From positions 1-64,000 of the forward strand of contig NZ_WWCS01000006.1 of NCBI RefSeq assembly GCF_009857535.1: a stretch of DNA of 64,000 bases, read 5' to 3'. This document shows positions 36,119 to 45,700 of the stretch, piece after piece. Below the pieces are notes generated by a model. It searched no databases and was not told the origin of the DNA. It saw only the letters and a list, made by a program, of their open reading frames with translations. The position numbers and the translations under genes are program-made. Position 1 is the first letter of the stretch, and each line of letters starts with the position of its first letter. This DNA is from Duganella margarita (lineage in GTDB: Bacteria > Pseudomonadota > Gammaproteobacteria > Burkholderiales > Burkholderiaceae_D).

Positions 36119-37351
36119 GTGGCAAACAATAACAAGGCAATTCAGGTGCTGGCGAGTAGCACGGCGTCGTTCACGATCTGCTTCGCGATCTGGATGATGT
36201 TCGCAGTGCTGGGCATCCCGATCAAGAAAATGCTAGGCCTGAACGAGACCGAATTCGGCCTGCTGGCCGCCATGCCGGTGCTGAGCGGATCGCTGGTGCG
36301 GGTCCCGCTGGGCATCTGGTGCGACAAGTACGGCGGCCGCATCGTGTTCTTCCTGCTGATGCTGGCCACGGTGCCGGCGATTTTCATGATTGGCAAGGCC
36401 ACCGCCTACTGGCAGTTCCTGGTGCTTGGCCTGTTCGTCGGCCTGGCGGGCGGCTCGTTCTCGGTGGGCACGCCGTACGTGGCGCGCTGGTTCTCCAAGG
36501 AACGGCGTGGTCTCGCCATGGGCATCTTCGGCGCCGGCAATTCCGGTTCGGCGCTGACCAAGTTCGTCGCTCCGGCCATCATCGCGGCCTGGGGCTGGCA
36601 GGCGCTGCCCACCGTGTATGCGGTCGCCATGCTGGTGACGGCGCTGCTGTTCTGGGTGTTCTCGGCCACCGATCCTTCGCACCAGAGCGGCGCCAGCGTG
36701 CCGTTCAGCGCGCAAATGAAGGTGCTGAAGGATCGCCGCGTGTGGCGCTACTGCCAGTACTACTCGGTGGTGTTCGGCGGCTATGTCGGCCTGGCGCTGT
36801 GGATGACCAAATACTACGTCGGCGAATATGGTTTTGATCTCGGCCTGGCGGCCTTGCTGGCCGCCTGCTTCTCGCTGCCGGGCGGTGTGCTGCGCGCGCT
36901 GGGAGGCTGGATCTCGGATCGCTACGGCGCCTACAAGGTCACCTGGTGGGTGATGTGGGTCTGCTGGGTATGTTTCTTCCTGCTGTCGTACCCACCGACC
37001 TCGATGATCGTCCAGACCACGCACGGCGAGGTGCATATGAAACTGGCGCTGTCGCCGTGGATGTTCACCGGCCTGCTGTTCGTGGTCGGCACCGCCATGG
37101 CGGTGGGCAAGGCCTCGGTGTTCAAATTCATCGCCGACGATTTCAGCGACAACATCGGCGCCGTCTCCGGCGTGGTGGGCCTGGCCGGCGGCCTCGGTGG
37201 CTTCATCCTGCCGATCATGTTCGGCGCCTTGCTGGATCTGACCGGCGTGCGCTCCAGCGCCTTCATGCTGCTGTATGGCGCGGTGTGCGTGTCGCTGGTG
37301 TGGATGCACTACGCCTTCCAGCCCCAATTGAGTCAACAAGGAGAACTTTGA
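36119..37351 (+). CDS. narK: NarK1-type nitrate/nitrite MFS transporter
   Basis: A 410-residue membrane protein with 12 hydrophobic segments and the nitrate/nitrite porter signature (GIFGAGNSGSAL; GVVGLAGGLGGFILP). NarK1 proteins are usually nitrate/proton symporters. I chose the GTG at 36119, preceded by AGGAGAGG. Earlier in-frame starts only extend it by a Pro/Arg-rich stretch. It overlaps narK2 by 1 bp. The promoter has NarL-like and Dnr-like sites, fitting nitrate and anaerobic control. Confidence 0.92.
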   Translation: MANNNKAIQVLASSTASFTICFAIWMMFAVLGIPIKKMLGLNETEFGLLAAMPVLSGSLVRVPLGIWCDKYGGRIVFFLLMLATVPAIFMIGKATAYWQFLVLGLFVGLAGGSFSVGTPYVARWFSKERRGLAMGIFGAGNSGSALTKFVAPAIIAAWGWQALPTVYAVAMLVTALLFWVFSATDPSHQSGASVPFSAQMKVLKDRRVWRYCQYYSVVFGGYVGLALWMTKYYVGEYGFDLGLAALLAACFSLPGGVLRALGGWISDRYGAYKVTWWVMWVCWVCFFLLSYPPTSMIVQTTHGEVHMKLALSPWMFTGLLFVVGTAMAVGKASVFKFIADDFSDNIGAVSGVVGLAGGLGGFILPIMFGALLDLTGVRSSAFMLLYGAVCVSLVWMHYAFQPQLSQQGEL

Positions 37352-38736
37352 TGAGCAAGTACATGATTAACACGTGGGAGCCCGAAAGCACCGCGTTCTG
37401 GGGCAGCGGCGGGCGCGCCACCGCCAACCGCAACCTGTGGATTTCGATTCCCGCGCTGGCGCTGGCTTTCGCGGTGTGGATGGTGTGGAGCGTGGTGGTG
37501 GTCAACCTGCCGGCCATCGGCTTCAAATACAGCACCAACCAGCTGTTCTGGCTGACCGCGCTGCCCGGCCTGTCCGGCGCCACGCTGCGCATCTTCTACT
37601 CGTTCATGGTGCCGATTTTCGGCGGCCGCAAATGGACCACCATATCCACCGCCTCGCTGCTGATTCCCGCCGTCGGCATCGGCTTTGCGGTCCAGGATAT
37701 CAACACCGGCTATCCGACCATGCTGATTCTGGCGCTGCTGTGCGGCTTCGGCGGCGGCAATTTCGCCTCGTCGATGGCCAACATCAGCTTCTTCTTTCCG
37801 AAAGCGCAGAAGGGCTACGCGCTGGGCATGAACGCCGGCCTGGGCAACCTCGGCGTGTCGGCGGTGCAGTTCGTGGTGCCGCTGGTGATCACCGCCGGCG
37901 TGTTCGGCGCCATTGGCGGCGCGCCGCAAGCGGCGCTCAAGGCCGGCGTCAGCACCACCTTGTGGCTGCAGAACGCCGGTTTCATCTGGGTGCCGTTCAT
38001 CGTCATCAGCAGCCTGCTGGCGTGGTTCGGCATGAACGACCTGGCCTCGGCCAAGGCGTCGTTCGCCGACCAGGCGGTGATCTTCAAGCGCAAGCACAAC
38101 TGGCTGATGTGCTGGCTCTATACCGGCACCTTCGGCTCCTTCATCGGCTATTCGGCGGCGTTTCCGTTGCTGATCAAGACCCAGTTCCCGGAAGTGAATC
38201 CGCTGCAGTACGCCTTCCTCGGCCCCCTGGTCGGTGCGCTGTTCCGCGTCGCCGGCGGTTTCATCGCCGACAGGCTGGGCGGCGCGCGGGTCACGGTGTG
38301 GACCTTCGCCGGCATGATCGCTGCCGTGTACGGCGTGATCTCCTTCCTGCCGCATGGCGGCGCGGCCGGCAGCTTCGGCGGCTTCTTCTGGATGTTCATG
38401 GCGCTGTTTGCCGGCACCGGCATCGGCAACGCCTCGACCTTCCGCATGATTCCAGTGATCTTCCTGACCGAGCGCCAACGCGCGGCCAGGGGGCTGCCGC
38501 AGGCCATGCAGCAGCAGGCCGTGGTCGACGCCAACAAGGAAAGTGCGGCGGTGCTGGGCTTCACGTCGGCGGTGGCGGCGTATGGCGCCTTCTTCATCCC
38601 GAAGAGCTATGGCACCTCGATCGCCCTGACCGGCAGCGTGGACGCCGCGCTGTGGTGCTTCATCGGCTTCTACGCCAGCTGCATCGCCATCACCTGGTGG
38701 TGCTATGCGCGCAAGAACGCGGCCATGCCTTGCTAA
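37351..38736 (+). CDS. narK: NarK2-type nitrate/nitrite MFS transporter
   Basis: A 461-residue membrane protein with 12 hydrophobic segments and a nitrate signature (GGNFASSMANISFFFPKAQKG; GIGNASTFRMIPVIF). The conserved arginine of the substrate path lies in LSGATLRIFYSF. NarK2 proteins are typically nitrate/nitrite exchangers. The gene is coupled to narK1 by a TGATGA overlap. A narK1-narK2 pair is common in denitrifying betaproteobacteria; the two together import nitrate and exchange it with nitrite. Confidence 0.92.
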   Translation: MSKYMINTWEPESTAFWGSGGRATANRNLWISIPALALAFAVWMVWSVVVVNLPAIGFKYSTNQLFWLTALPGLSGATLRIFYSFMVPIFGGRKWTTISTASLLIPAVGIGFAVQDINTGYPTMLILALLCGFGGGNFASSMANISFFFPKAQKGYALGMNAGLGNLGVSAVQFVVPLVITAGVFGAIGGAPQAALKAGVSTTLWLQNAGFIWVPFIVISSLLAWFGMNDLASAKASFADQAVIFKRKHNWLMCWLYTGTFGSFIGYSAAFPLLIKTQFPEVNPLQYAFLGPLVGALFRVAGGFIADRLGGARVTVWTFAGMIAAVYGVISFLPHGGAAGSFGGFFWMFMALFAGTGIGNASTFRMIPVIFLTERQRAARGLPQAMQQQAVVDANKESAAVLGFTSAVAAYGAFFIPKSYGTSIALTGSVDAALWCFIGFYASCIAITWWCYARKNAAMPC

Positions 38737-38749
38737 GCGGAGACGCCAT

Positions 38750-40150
38750 ATGATCCCGCTGATGCCGTCCGTGGAATTTGACGCCGCACTGGTGCGCAAG
38801 CTGAACCAGATGGGGCCACGCTACACCTCCTACCCCACGGCCGACCGCTTCAGCGCCGGCTTCGGCGCGCCGCAGTACCAGGCCGCCGTCGCGCGGCTCG
38901 ACGCGGCCGGCGGGCAGGCGCCGTTTTCGCTGTACGTGCACATTCCGTTCTGCGAATCGCTGTGCTACTACTGCGGCTGCAACAAGATCATCACGCAGGA
39001 CCGCGGCAAGTCCGCCGAATACCTGCGTTATCTGGGGCGCGAGATGGCGCTGCAGGCGGCCGTGCTGGGCACGCGGCGCAAGGTCGACCAGCTGCACTTT
39101 GGCGGCGGTACGCCGACCTATCTGAGCGACGCCCAGATGGACGGTCTGCTGGCGCAACTGCGCGCCTGTTTCGATTTCGCGCCGGACGAGGAGGGCGAGT
39201 TTTCGATCGAGGTCGATCCGCGCACGGTGACGCCGGCGCGCATCGCCACCTTGCGCCGGCAGTGCTTCAACCGCATCAGCCTTGGCATCCAGGACTTTGA
39301 TCCGGCGGTGCAGCAAGCCGTCAACCGCATCCAGTCCCACCAGCAGACCATGGAGGTGCTGCAGGCCGCGCGCGACAGCGGTTTCCGCTCCATCAGCGTG
39401 GACCTGATCTACGGCCTGCCGTTGCAGAGCGTGGCCAGTTTCGGCCCGACGCTGGACAAGGTGGTCGCCGCGCGACCGGACCGCATCGCGGTCTATAACT
39501 ATGCCCACATGCCGCAGCTGTTCAAGGCGCAGCGCCTGATCCAGGCCGGTGACCTGCCGGACCCGGAAGCCAAGCTGGCCATGCTCGGCCTGTGCATCGA
39601 GCGTCTGACGGCGGCAGGTTACGTCTATATCGGCATGGACCATTTCGCGCTGCCGGAAGACGACCTGGCGCGCAGCCAGCGCCAGGGCAGGTTGCAGCGC
39701 AACTTCCAGGGCTATTCCACGCACGCCGAAGCGCCGCTGGTGGCGCTAGGCGTCTCCGCCATCAGCGCGGTCGGCAACACCTATGCCCAGAACGAGAAGA
39801 CGCTCGGCGACTACTACGCGCGGCTGGACGCCGGCGAGCTGCCGATCGCGCGCGGCATCACGCTGAACGACGACGACCTGCTGCGGCGCCAGGTGATCAG
39901 CCGCCTGATGTGCGATTTCATCGTCGAATACGATCGCCTGCCGCTGCCCGGGGGTGTGGCGCCGCAGACTTACTTCGCCGCCGAACTGCAGCGCCTGAAG
40001 GTGCTGGAGGACGACGGCCTGCTGTGCGCCGGCAGCCGCGGCATCCGGGTGCGCATGCGCGGCCGCCTGCTGATCCGGAACATCTGCATGGCCTTCGACC
40101 GCTATCTGCACGATGGACCGCAGCCGGCGCGTTATTCACGCACCATTTGA
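38750..40150 (+). CDS. hemN: HemN, oxygen-independent coproporphyrinogen III oxidase
   Basis: A 466-residue radical SAM enzyme with Cys68-x3-Cys72-x2-Cys75-Gly-Cys77 (CESLCYYCGC) and the HemN signature (FGGGTPTYLS; GIQDFDPAVQQAVNR). It makes protoporphyrinogen IX without O2, needed for heme in NarI, NorB and cytochromes. ATG 38750 follows GGAG. It lies 13 bp after narK2 and 7 bp before dnr. Confidence 0.95.
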   Translation: MIPLMPSVEFDAALVRKLNQMGPRYTSYPTADRFSAGFGAPQYQAAVARLDAAGGQAPFSLYVHIPFCESLCYYCGCNKIITQDRGKSAEYLRYLGREMALQAAVLGTRRKVDQLHFGGGTPTYLSDAQMDGLLAQLRACFDFAPDEEGEFSIEVDPRTVTPARIATLRRQCFNRISLGIQDFDPAVQQAVNRIQSHQQTMEVLQAARDSGFRSISVDLIYGLPLQSVASFGPTLDKVVAARPDRIAVYNYAHMPQLFKAQRLIQAGDLPDPEAKLAMLGLCIERLTAAGYVYIGMDHFALPEDDLARSQRQGRLQRNFQGYSTHAEAPLVALGVSAISAVGNTYAQNEKTLGDYYARLDAGELPIARGITLNDDDLLRRQVISRLMCDFIVEYDRLPLPGGVAPQTYFAAELQRLKVLEDDGLLCAGSRGIRVRMRGRLLIRNICMAFDRYLHDGPQPARYSRTI

Positions 40151-40157
40151 GGCGTAC

Positions 40158-40841
40158 ATGGACAAGGCCAAAATCAAAGTGCAGGATTTCCTGGCCAGGG
40201 TGCCGCTGTTTAACTCCATGGGACCGGAAGAACTGAGCCGCATCGCGCTCGGCACCACCGAACTGCGGGTCGAGCGCGGCGGCCAGATTTTCCAGCGCGG
40301 CGATCCGTGCGTGGGCTTTCACCAGGTGCTGTACGGGCAGGTCAAGCTGTCGTTTACGTCGGTGAGCGGGGTGGAAAAGGTGATTGAACTGATCGGGCCA
40401 GGCCAGAGCTTCGGCGAGGCGCTGATGTTCATGGGCAGCCCCTATATCGTCTCGGCGCAGGCCACCGAGGATACGCTGCTGCTGCACGTGTCCAAGCCGG
40501 TGATCTACCGCGAGATCCATCACGATGCGGAATTCGCCTGCAAGATGCTGGCGGGCCTGAGCCAGCGCATGCACTCGCTGATGTGCGACATGGAGTCGTA
40601 CGCCCTGCGCAGCGGCACCCAGCGCGTGGCCGGCTATCTGCTGAAGGAACTGGGCGAGCCGGGGGACACCGAGCTGACCCTGCCGGTGACCAAGGCGGTG
40701 CTGGCCTCGCGCCTGAACCTGACGCCGGAGCATTTCTCGCGCATCCTGGCGGACCTGAGCACGCAGCGCCTGATCGCCTTCAAGGGACGCAGGATCAACA
40801 TACTTAACGCAGAGGCTTTGCGCGATCATGCAGGATATTGA
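40158..40841 (+). CDS. dnr: Dnr-type Crp/Fnr regulator
   Basis: A 227-residue protein with a cyclic-nucleotide-like domain and a C-terminal helix-turn-helix (VTKAVLASRLNLTPEHFSRIL). The recognition helix has Glu-x-x-Ser-Arg, the FNR set that reads TTGAT half-sites. The N-terminus lacks the cysteine cluster of FNR, so it is more like Dnr/NnrR, which sense NO through heme. I chose ATG 40158; an earlier in-frame Met adds 15 residues within the hemN end. Likely targets are the boxes at 25336, 30806, 35992 and 54074. Confidence 0.88.
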   Translation: MDKAKIKVQDFLARVPLFNSMGPEELSRIALGTTELRVERGGQIFQRGDPCVGFHQVLYGQVKLSFTSVSGVEKVIELIGPGQSFGEALMFMGSPYIVSAQATEDTLLLHVSKPVIYREIHHDAEFACKMLAGLSQRMHSLMCDMESYALRSGTQRVAGYLLKELGEPGDTELTLPVTKAVLASRLNLTPEHFSRILADLSTQRLIAFKGRRINILNAEALRDHAGY

Positions 40842-41478
40842 GAAATTCATCGGTGGTTTCAGCCGCTTCCAGCAGCAGTATTTCAATGACAATCCCGACT
40901 TGTACGGCAGTTTGCGCGGCGGCCAGCGTCCGCGCACGCTGCTGATCGGCTGCTGCGATTCGCGCGTCGATCCGGTGCTGCTGACCGGCAGCGACCCGGG
41001 CGACATGTTCGTGGTGCGCAATATCGCCAACCTGGTGCCGCCTTGCACGCCGACCGCGTCGGCCGGCGTCAGTTCGGCGATCGAGTTCGCGGTGTGCGAG
41101 CTGGAGGTGGAACGCGTGATTGTGCTGGGCCACGCGCGCTGCGGCGGCATCCGCGCGCTGATGGCGCCGCGCCCGCCGCAGCGCGAGACCGATTTTGTCG
41201 GCCAGTGGATGCGCATCGCCCAGCCGGTGGCCGAGCGCGTGCGGCGCGACCTGGCGCACCGCAGCAGCGACGAGCAGCACCACGCCTGCGAACTGGCGAG
41301 CATCCTGCTCTCGCTGGACAACCTGCTGACCTATCCGTGGCTGAAGCGCCGGGTGGAAGAGGGCAAGCTCAAACTTCACGGTTGGTACTTCGATCTGCAG
41401 AGCGGGGCGCTGATGGCGTATTCGGCGCGTCAGCAGCAGTTCCTGCCGCTGGTGTGTCCTCTGCCTGCGGCGCATTGA
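40828..41478 (+). CDS. can: Beta-class carbonic anhydrase
   Basis: A 216-residue zinc enzyme with the CxDSR motif at Cys42-Asp44-Arg46 and His102-x2-Cys105 (GHARCGG), the beta-carbonic anhydrase zinc and catalytic residues. It interconverts CO2 and bicarbonate. It overlaps dnr by 14 bp and ends the narK operon. Its place with nitrate genes may reflect a need for bicarbonate or pH balance during denitrification, which is an inference. Confidence 0.92.
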   Translation: MQDIEKFIGGFSRFQQQYFNDNPDLYGSLRGGQRPRTLLIGCCDSRVDPVLLTGSDPGDMFVVRNIANLVPPCTPTASAGVSSAIEFAVCELEVERVIVLGHARCGGIRALMAPRPPQRETDFVGQWMRIAQPVAERVRRDLAHRSSDEQHHACELASILLSLDNLLTYPWLKRRVEEGKLKLHGWYFDLQSGALMAYSARQQQFLPLVCPLPAAH

Positions 41479-41635
41479 GGCCGAAGGTGTCCCAGCCCTC
41501 GCCGAAGGTTTCGATCGGGTGCTGGGTGCGGTCGGCGCCATTCCCGCAGGCCATGGCGTCGTGCGCGCAATAACGGTCGCACCCCCAGCAGATCAGCTCC
41601 GGTCGCGCCGGACGAATCGGAAATGTCTTGGCCAT
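41369..41635 (-). CDS. DUF3079 small cysteine-containing protein
   Basis: An 88-residue protein. The N-terminal half matches DUF3079 (FPIRPARPELICWGCDRYCAHDAMACGNG in two parts, then RTQHPIETFG), with four cysteines that could bind metal. The second half is Pro/Ala/Ser-rich and runs antisense across the last 110 bp of the carbonic anhydrase gene. ATG 41635 begins the family homology. A GTG at 41650 would overlap the upstream stop as GTGA and is the alternative start. Function unknown. Confidence 0.7.
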   Translation of the reverse strand: MAKTFPIRPARPELICWGCDRYCAHDAMACGNGADRTQHPIETFGEGWDTFGLNAPQAEDTPAAGTAADAPNTPSAPRSADRSTNREV

Positions 41636-41646
41636 GGCGGCCCCGC

Positions 41647-42033
41647 TCACGCGTGTTGCAGCAGGTCGCCGCTGCGGTCGAAGGCCAGCAGGCGTTCCAG
41701 CTGGCCGTAGCGGATGGCCTTGATCATCTTGCGCAGCGCGGCGTCGGTCTGCTCATTGTCCGGCAGCTGGCTGGCGGTGCCGGACAAGGTGGTCACCAGC
41801 AGCACATCCCACTCCTGCCCCATGCGCCTGGCCTCCGCCGCCAGGTTGTCGAAGGTGTCGAGTTCCGCCACCTGCTTGTCGACGCACATGACGGGGACCA
41901 GCGTGGTGCGGGCCGGCGCGCCGCCGGCTGCATCGGGTTCCGGTTCGGCGACGGCAAACGTCAGCAGCAGGCGCTGTTGCTGCGGCTGGAGGGCGGCGGC
42001 GATCAGCAATTCTTCAAATGTGGCGATATTCAT
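41647..42033 (-). CDS. Small acidic protein, of the type often labelled ribonucleotide reductase subunit alpha
   Basis: A 128-residue acidic protein with MNIATFEELLIAAAL, TLVPVMCVDKQVAELDTFDNL and a C-terminal FDRSGDLLQHA. The start ATG has CAGGAG upstream. Similar short proteins in betaproteobacteria are often labelled ribonucleotide reductase subunit alpha, but it has no reductase domain and that label is doubtful. It is paired with the DUF3079 gene and lies next to a NarL-like site at 42116. Function unknown. Confidence 0.55.
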   Translation of the reverse strand: MNIATFEELLIAAALQPQQQRLLLTFAVAEPEPDAAGGAPARTTLVPVMCVDKQVAELDTFDNLAAEARRMGQEWDVLLVTTLSGTASQLPDNEQTDAALRKMIKAIRYGQLERLLAFDRSGDLLQHA

Positions 42034-42115
42034 AACGACTCCTGGCGATGGCCGCGCGACGTGGCGGCCCAACCGTATGTATACCGCGCCGCGCGCGGTC
42101 TGCCCATGCGCATGA

Positions 42116-42131
42116 ATGACTAGGGCGACTA
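42116..42131. promoter_or_regulatory. NarL-like heptamer pair between the divergent 42 kb genes
   Basis: ATGACTA-GG-GCGACTA (42116-42122 and 42125-42131) are the complements of TAGTCAT and TAGTCGC, as a direct pair with a two-base spacer. It lies between the minus-strand gene starting at 42033 and the plus-strand NosL-like gene at 42231. The same heptamers occur at 36019 and 42588. Confidence 0.45.
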
Positions 42132-42162
42132 GTTCTTTTGCCGTCGCCTGATCGGGCAAAAC

Positions 42163-42176
42163 CTGACCTGTGTCAT
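42163..42176. promoter_or_regulatory. CTGAC-N4-GTCAT, Crp/Fnr-type half-consensus palindrome
   Basis: CTGAC-CTGT-GTCAT keeps the TGA-N6-TCA core shared by Crp/Fnr sites but not the full TTGAT half-sites. It lies 55 bases before the NosL-like gene. Confidence 0.35.
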
Positions 42177-42230
42177 GGATTTTCGGCGCGGCGGCCATGG
42201 ACAATGGCGCCGCAATGAAAGGAATACACC

Positions 42231-42590
42231 ATGCAGACCATGATCCGACGCCGCCTGGCCTGTGCGCTGGCCACGCTGATTTTCGCCGCTGCGCTGTACG
42301 AGGGCGATGGCCCGGCGCGAGCCCATGAAGCGCGGCCCGCCGGCGCGGGCTGCGGCGCCGTGCGTGCGCAGATCCGATATGACAGCGGCCGCACGCTGCG
42401 CTATTGCAGCGCTGGCGCCATGTTCGCCCAACTGGCGGCGCAGGAGCAGCCCGGCCGGGTGCTCGCCGCCCAGGTGCTCGATGGCGGCGGCCGCTGGCTG
42501 GACGCGCGCCACGCCGTCTATCCGCATGGCGCGCGCCGGCTCGATTATCGCCAGATGCTGGCCGCATGCGCCCGCGCGGCCTGCGACTAG
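42231..42590 (+). CDS. NosL-like secreted protein (orphan, no nosZ nearby)
   Basis: A 119-residue protein with a Sec signal peptide ending near Ala-Arg-Ala (residue 31). The rest resembles the NosL copper-chaperone fold: CGAVRAQIRYDSGRTLRYCS, AMFAQLAAQ, VLAAQVLDGGGRWLDARHAVYPHGA. The usual Cys-Gly-Met is replaced by Cys-Gly-Ala. There is no lipobox. The start has AAAGGA ten bases upstream. It lies 113 bp upstream of narG and its stop lies inside a NarL-like heptamer. NosL delivers copper for nitrous oxide reductase; no nosZ is present in this window. Confidence 0.65.
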   Translation: MQTMIRRRLACALATLIFAAALYEGDGPARAHEARPAGAGCGAVRAQIRYDSGRTLRYCSAGAMFAQLAAQEQPGRVLAAQVLDGGGRWLDARHAVYPHGARRLDYRQMLAACARAACD

Positions 42591-42617
42591 TCATTTAGGA
42601 CTAGACCGCCTACTCCT
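42588..42617. promoter_or_regulatory. NarL-like heptamers upstream of narG
   Basis: TAGTCAT (42588-42594) and AGGACTA (42597-42603, inverted) are separated by TT in a 7-2-7 inverted arrangement; with the flanking C and G it is the palindrome CTAGTC-N6-GACTAG. A perfect NarL heptamer TACTCCT follows at 42611-42617. They lie about 90-115 bases upstream of narG, where NarL binds in other systems. Confidence 0.6.
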
Positions 42618-42703
42618 TCTCCCTGCGTCGTGCCGCCTTCTTGCCGATTCCCACCGTGCGCCTGCCTCCGTAGACTGATTCCATCGTAGAGTGAGGAGGT
42701 AGC

Positions 42704-45700
42704 ATGAGTCATTTTCTGGATCGCCTGAAGTTCTTCAACAAAACCACGTCGACTTTTTCCGACGGCCACGGCGCCGTCGTCAACGAGGACCGCACCTGGG
42801 AAAACGCCTATCGCCAGCGCTGGCAGCATGACAAGATCGTGCGTTCCACGCACGGCGTCAACTGCACCGGGTCGTGCAGCTGGAAGGTGTACGTGAAGAA
42901 TGGCCTGATTACCTGGGAAACCCAGCAAACGGACTATCCGCGCACCCGCCCGGACCTGCCCAACCACGAGCCGCGCGGCTGTCCGCGCGGCGCCAGCTAT
43001 TCCTGGTACGTGTATTCGGCGCAGCGCGTGAAGTACCCGATGGTGCGCGGCCGGCTAATGGAAATGTGGCGCGACGCGCGCAAGACCATGGACCCGGTGA
43101 CGGCCTGGGAATACATCAGCCAGGACCCGGAACGCGCGGCGCGCTACAAGTCCATCCGCGGCCTGGGCGGCTTTGTGCGCGCCAGCTGGGACGAATCCAA
43201 TGAGATGATCGCCGCCGCCAACGCGCTGACGATCAAAAAGTATGGGCCGGACCGCATCGTCGGGTTCTCGCCGATTCCGGCCATGTCGATGGTCAGCTAC
43301 GCGGCCGGCACGCGCTACCTGTCGCTGATCGGCGGCGTGGCGCTGAGCTTCTACGACTGGTACTGCGACCTGCCGCCGGCCAGCCCGCAGGTATGGGGCG
43401 AACAGACCGACGTGCCGGAATCGGCCGACTGGTACAACTCTACCTACCTGATGGTGTGGGGTTCCAACGTGCCGATGACGCGCACCCCCGACGCGCACTT
43501 TTACACCGAGGTGCGCTACAAGGGCACCAAGACGGTGGCGGTGTCGTCGGACTTCGGCGAGATGGCCAAGTTCGGCGACATCTGGCTGGCGCCCAAGCAG
43601 GGCACCGACGCCGCGCTGGCGATGGCGATGGGCCATGTGATCCTGACGGAGTACCACAGCGCGCAGCAGTCGCAGTATTTCAAGGAATACGCCAAGCAGT
43701 ACACCGACTTCCCGATGCTGGTACTGTTGAAAGAGCAGAACGGCGTGCTGGCGCCGGAATACTTCCTGCGCGCGTCGCACCTGGCCAACAATCTGGATGA
43801 GACCAATAACCCGGACTGGAAAACGCTGGTGATCGACGGGGCCACCGGCCGCATCGTCGCGCCGGCCGGTTCGATCGGCTTCCGCTGGGGCGAGTCGGGC
43901 AAATGGAATCTGGAGATGAAGGAGGGCGGCAACAACGCGCCGGTCGATCCGCAACTGTCGCTGCTGGGCAGCAGCGACGACGTGCTGGCGGTCGGTTTCC
44001 CTTACTTCGGCGGCAAGGATGCCAGCGATATGCTGCTGCGGAACGTGCCGGTCAAGCGCCTGACGCTGGCCGACGGCAGCAGCGCGCTGGTGGCCACCGT
44101 GTTCGACCTGACCATGGCCAACTATGGCGTCGACCGCGGCCTCGGCGGCGGCAATGTCGCCGCCAGCTATGGGGACGACGTGCCGTACACGCCGGCCTGG
44201 CAGGAAAAGCACACCGGCGTCAAGGCCGCCGATGTCATCACCGTGGCGCGCCAGTTCGCCGAGAACGCCGACAAGACGCGCGGCAAGAGCATGGTGATTG
44301 TCGGCGCGGCGCTGAATCACTGGTATCACATGGACATGACCTATCGCGGCATCATCAACATGCTGATGATGTGCGGCTGCATCGGCCAGTCGGGCGGCGG
44401 CTGGGCGCACTATGTGGGCCAGGAGAAGCTGCGGCCGCAAACCGGCTGGACGCCGCTGGCCTTCGCGCAGGACTGGAACCGTCCGATGCGCCAGATGAAC
44501 GGCACCTCCTTCTTCTACAACCACACCAGCCAGTGGCGTCATGAAAAGCTGCACACCGAGGAGATCGCGTCGCCGCTGGCCGGCGCCGATGTCGCGCCCA
44601 TGACGCTGCTGGACTACAACGCCAAGGCCGAGCGCCTGGGCTGGTTGCCGTCAGCGCCGCAGCTGCAAACCAACCCGCTGGAGGTGACGCGCGCCGCCGC
44701 CGCCGCCGGCGTCAAGCCGGTCGACTATGCGGTCGACCAGATCCGCCAGGGCAAGCTGGAGTTCTCCTGCGACGACCCGGACCACCCGGCCAACTTCCCG
44801 CGCAATATGTTCGTCTGGCGCTCCAACATCCTGGGCAGTTCGGGCAAGGGCCACGAATACTTCCTGAAGTATTTGCTGGGCACCCAGAACGCGCTGATGA
44901 GCGACGAGGACAACTGCATCAAGCCGGCCCATGTCAAGGTGCGTCCGGCCGTCGAGGGCAAGCTCGATCTGCTGGTGGTGCTGGACTTCCGCATGTCCAC
45001 CACCTGCCTGTACGGCGATATCGTGCTGCCGACCGCCACCTGGTACGAGAAGGACGACCTCAATACCTCGGACATGCATCCCTTCATCCATCCGCTGTCG
45101 GAGGCCGTGCAGCCGCTGTGGCAATCGCGCTCGGACTGGGAAATCTACAAGGGCATCGCCAAAAAATTCGAGGAAATCGGCGGCGCCTATCTCGGCACGC
45201 AGCAGGACATCGTGCTCACGCCGCTGATGCACGACACGCCGGGAGAGCTGGGCCAGCCATTCGACCCGAAAGACTGGCGCGCCGGCGAATGCGAGCCGGT
45301 TCCCGGCAAGACCATGCCCAACTTCACGGTGGTGGAGCGCGACTATACGCAGATCTACCAGAAGTTCACGTCGATCGGCCCGTTGCTGGAATCGATCGGC
45401 AACGGCGGTAAGGGCATCAGCTGGAAGACCGGCCACGAAGTCGACGTCCTGCGCGGCATCAACCGCACGGTGCTCGACGAAGGCGTCGCCAAGGGCCAGC
45501 CGCGCCTCGATACCGCCATCGATGCGGCCGAGATGATTCTGTCGCTGGCGCCGGAAACCAACGGCCACGTGGCGGTCAAGGCGTGGGATGCGCTGTCGAA
45601 GATCACGGGCCGCGACCACACCCACCTGGCGCTGCCGCGTGAACACGACACGATCCGCTTCCGCGACGTCCAGGCGCAGCCGCGCAAGATCATCTCGTCA

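Noticed and set aside
42139..42160. TTGCC-N-GGCAA inverted repeat before the NosL-like gene as a terminator or operator
   Set aside because: Arms are five bases, spacing is long and there is no T-run; the NarL-like and Crp/Fnr-type sites nearby explain the region better.
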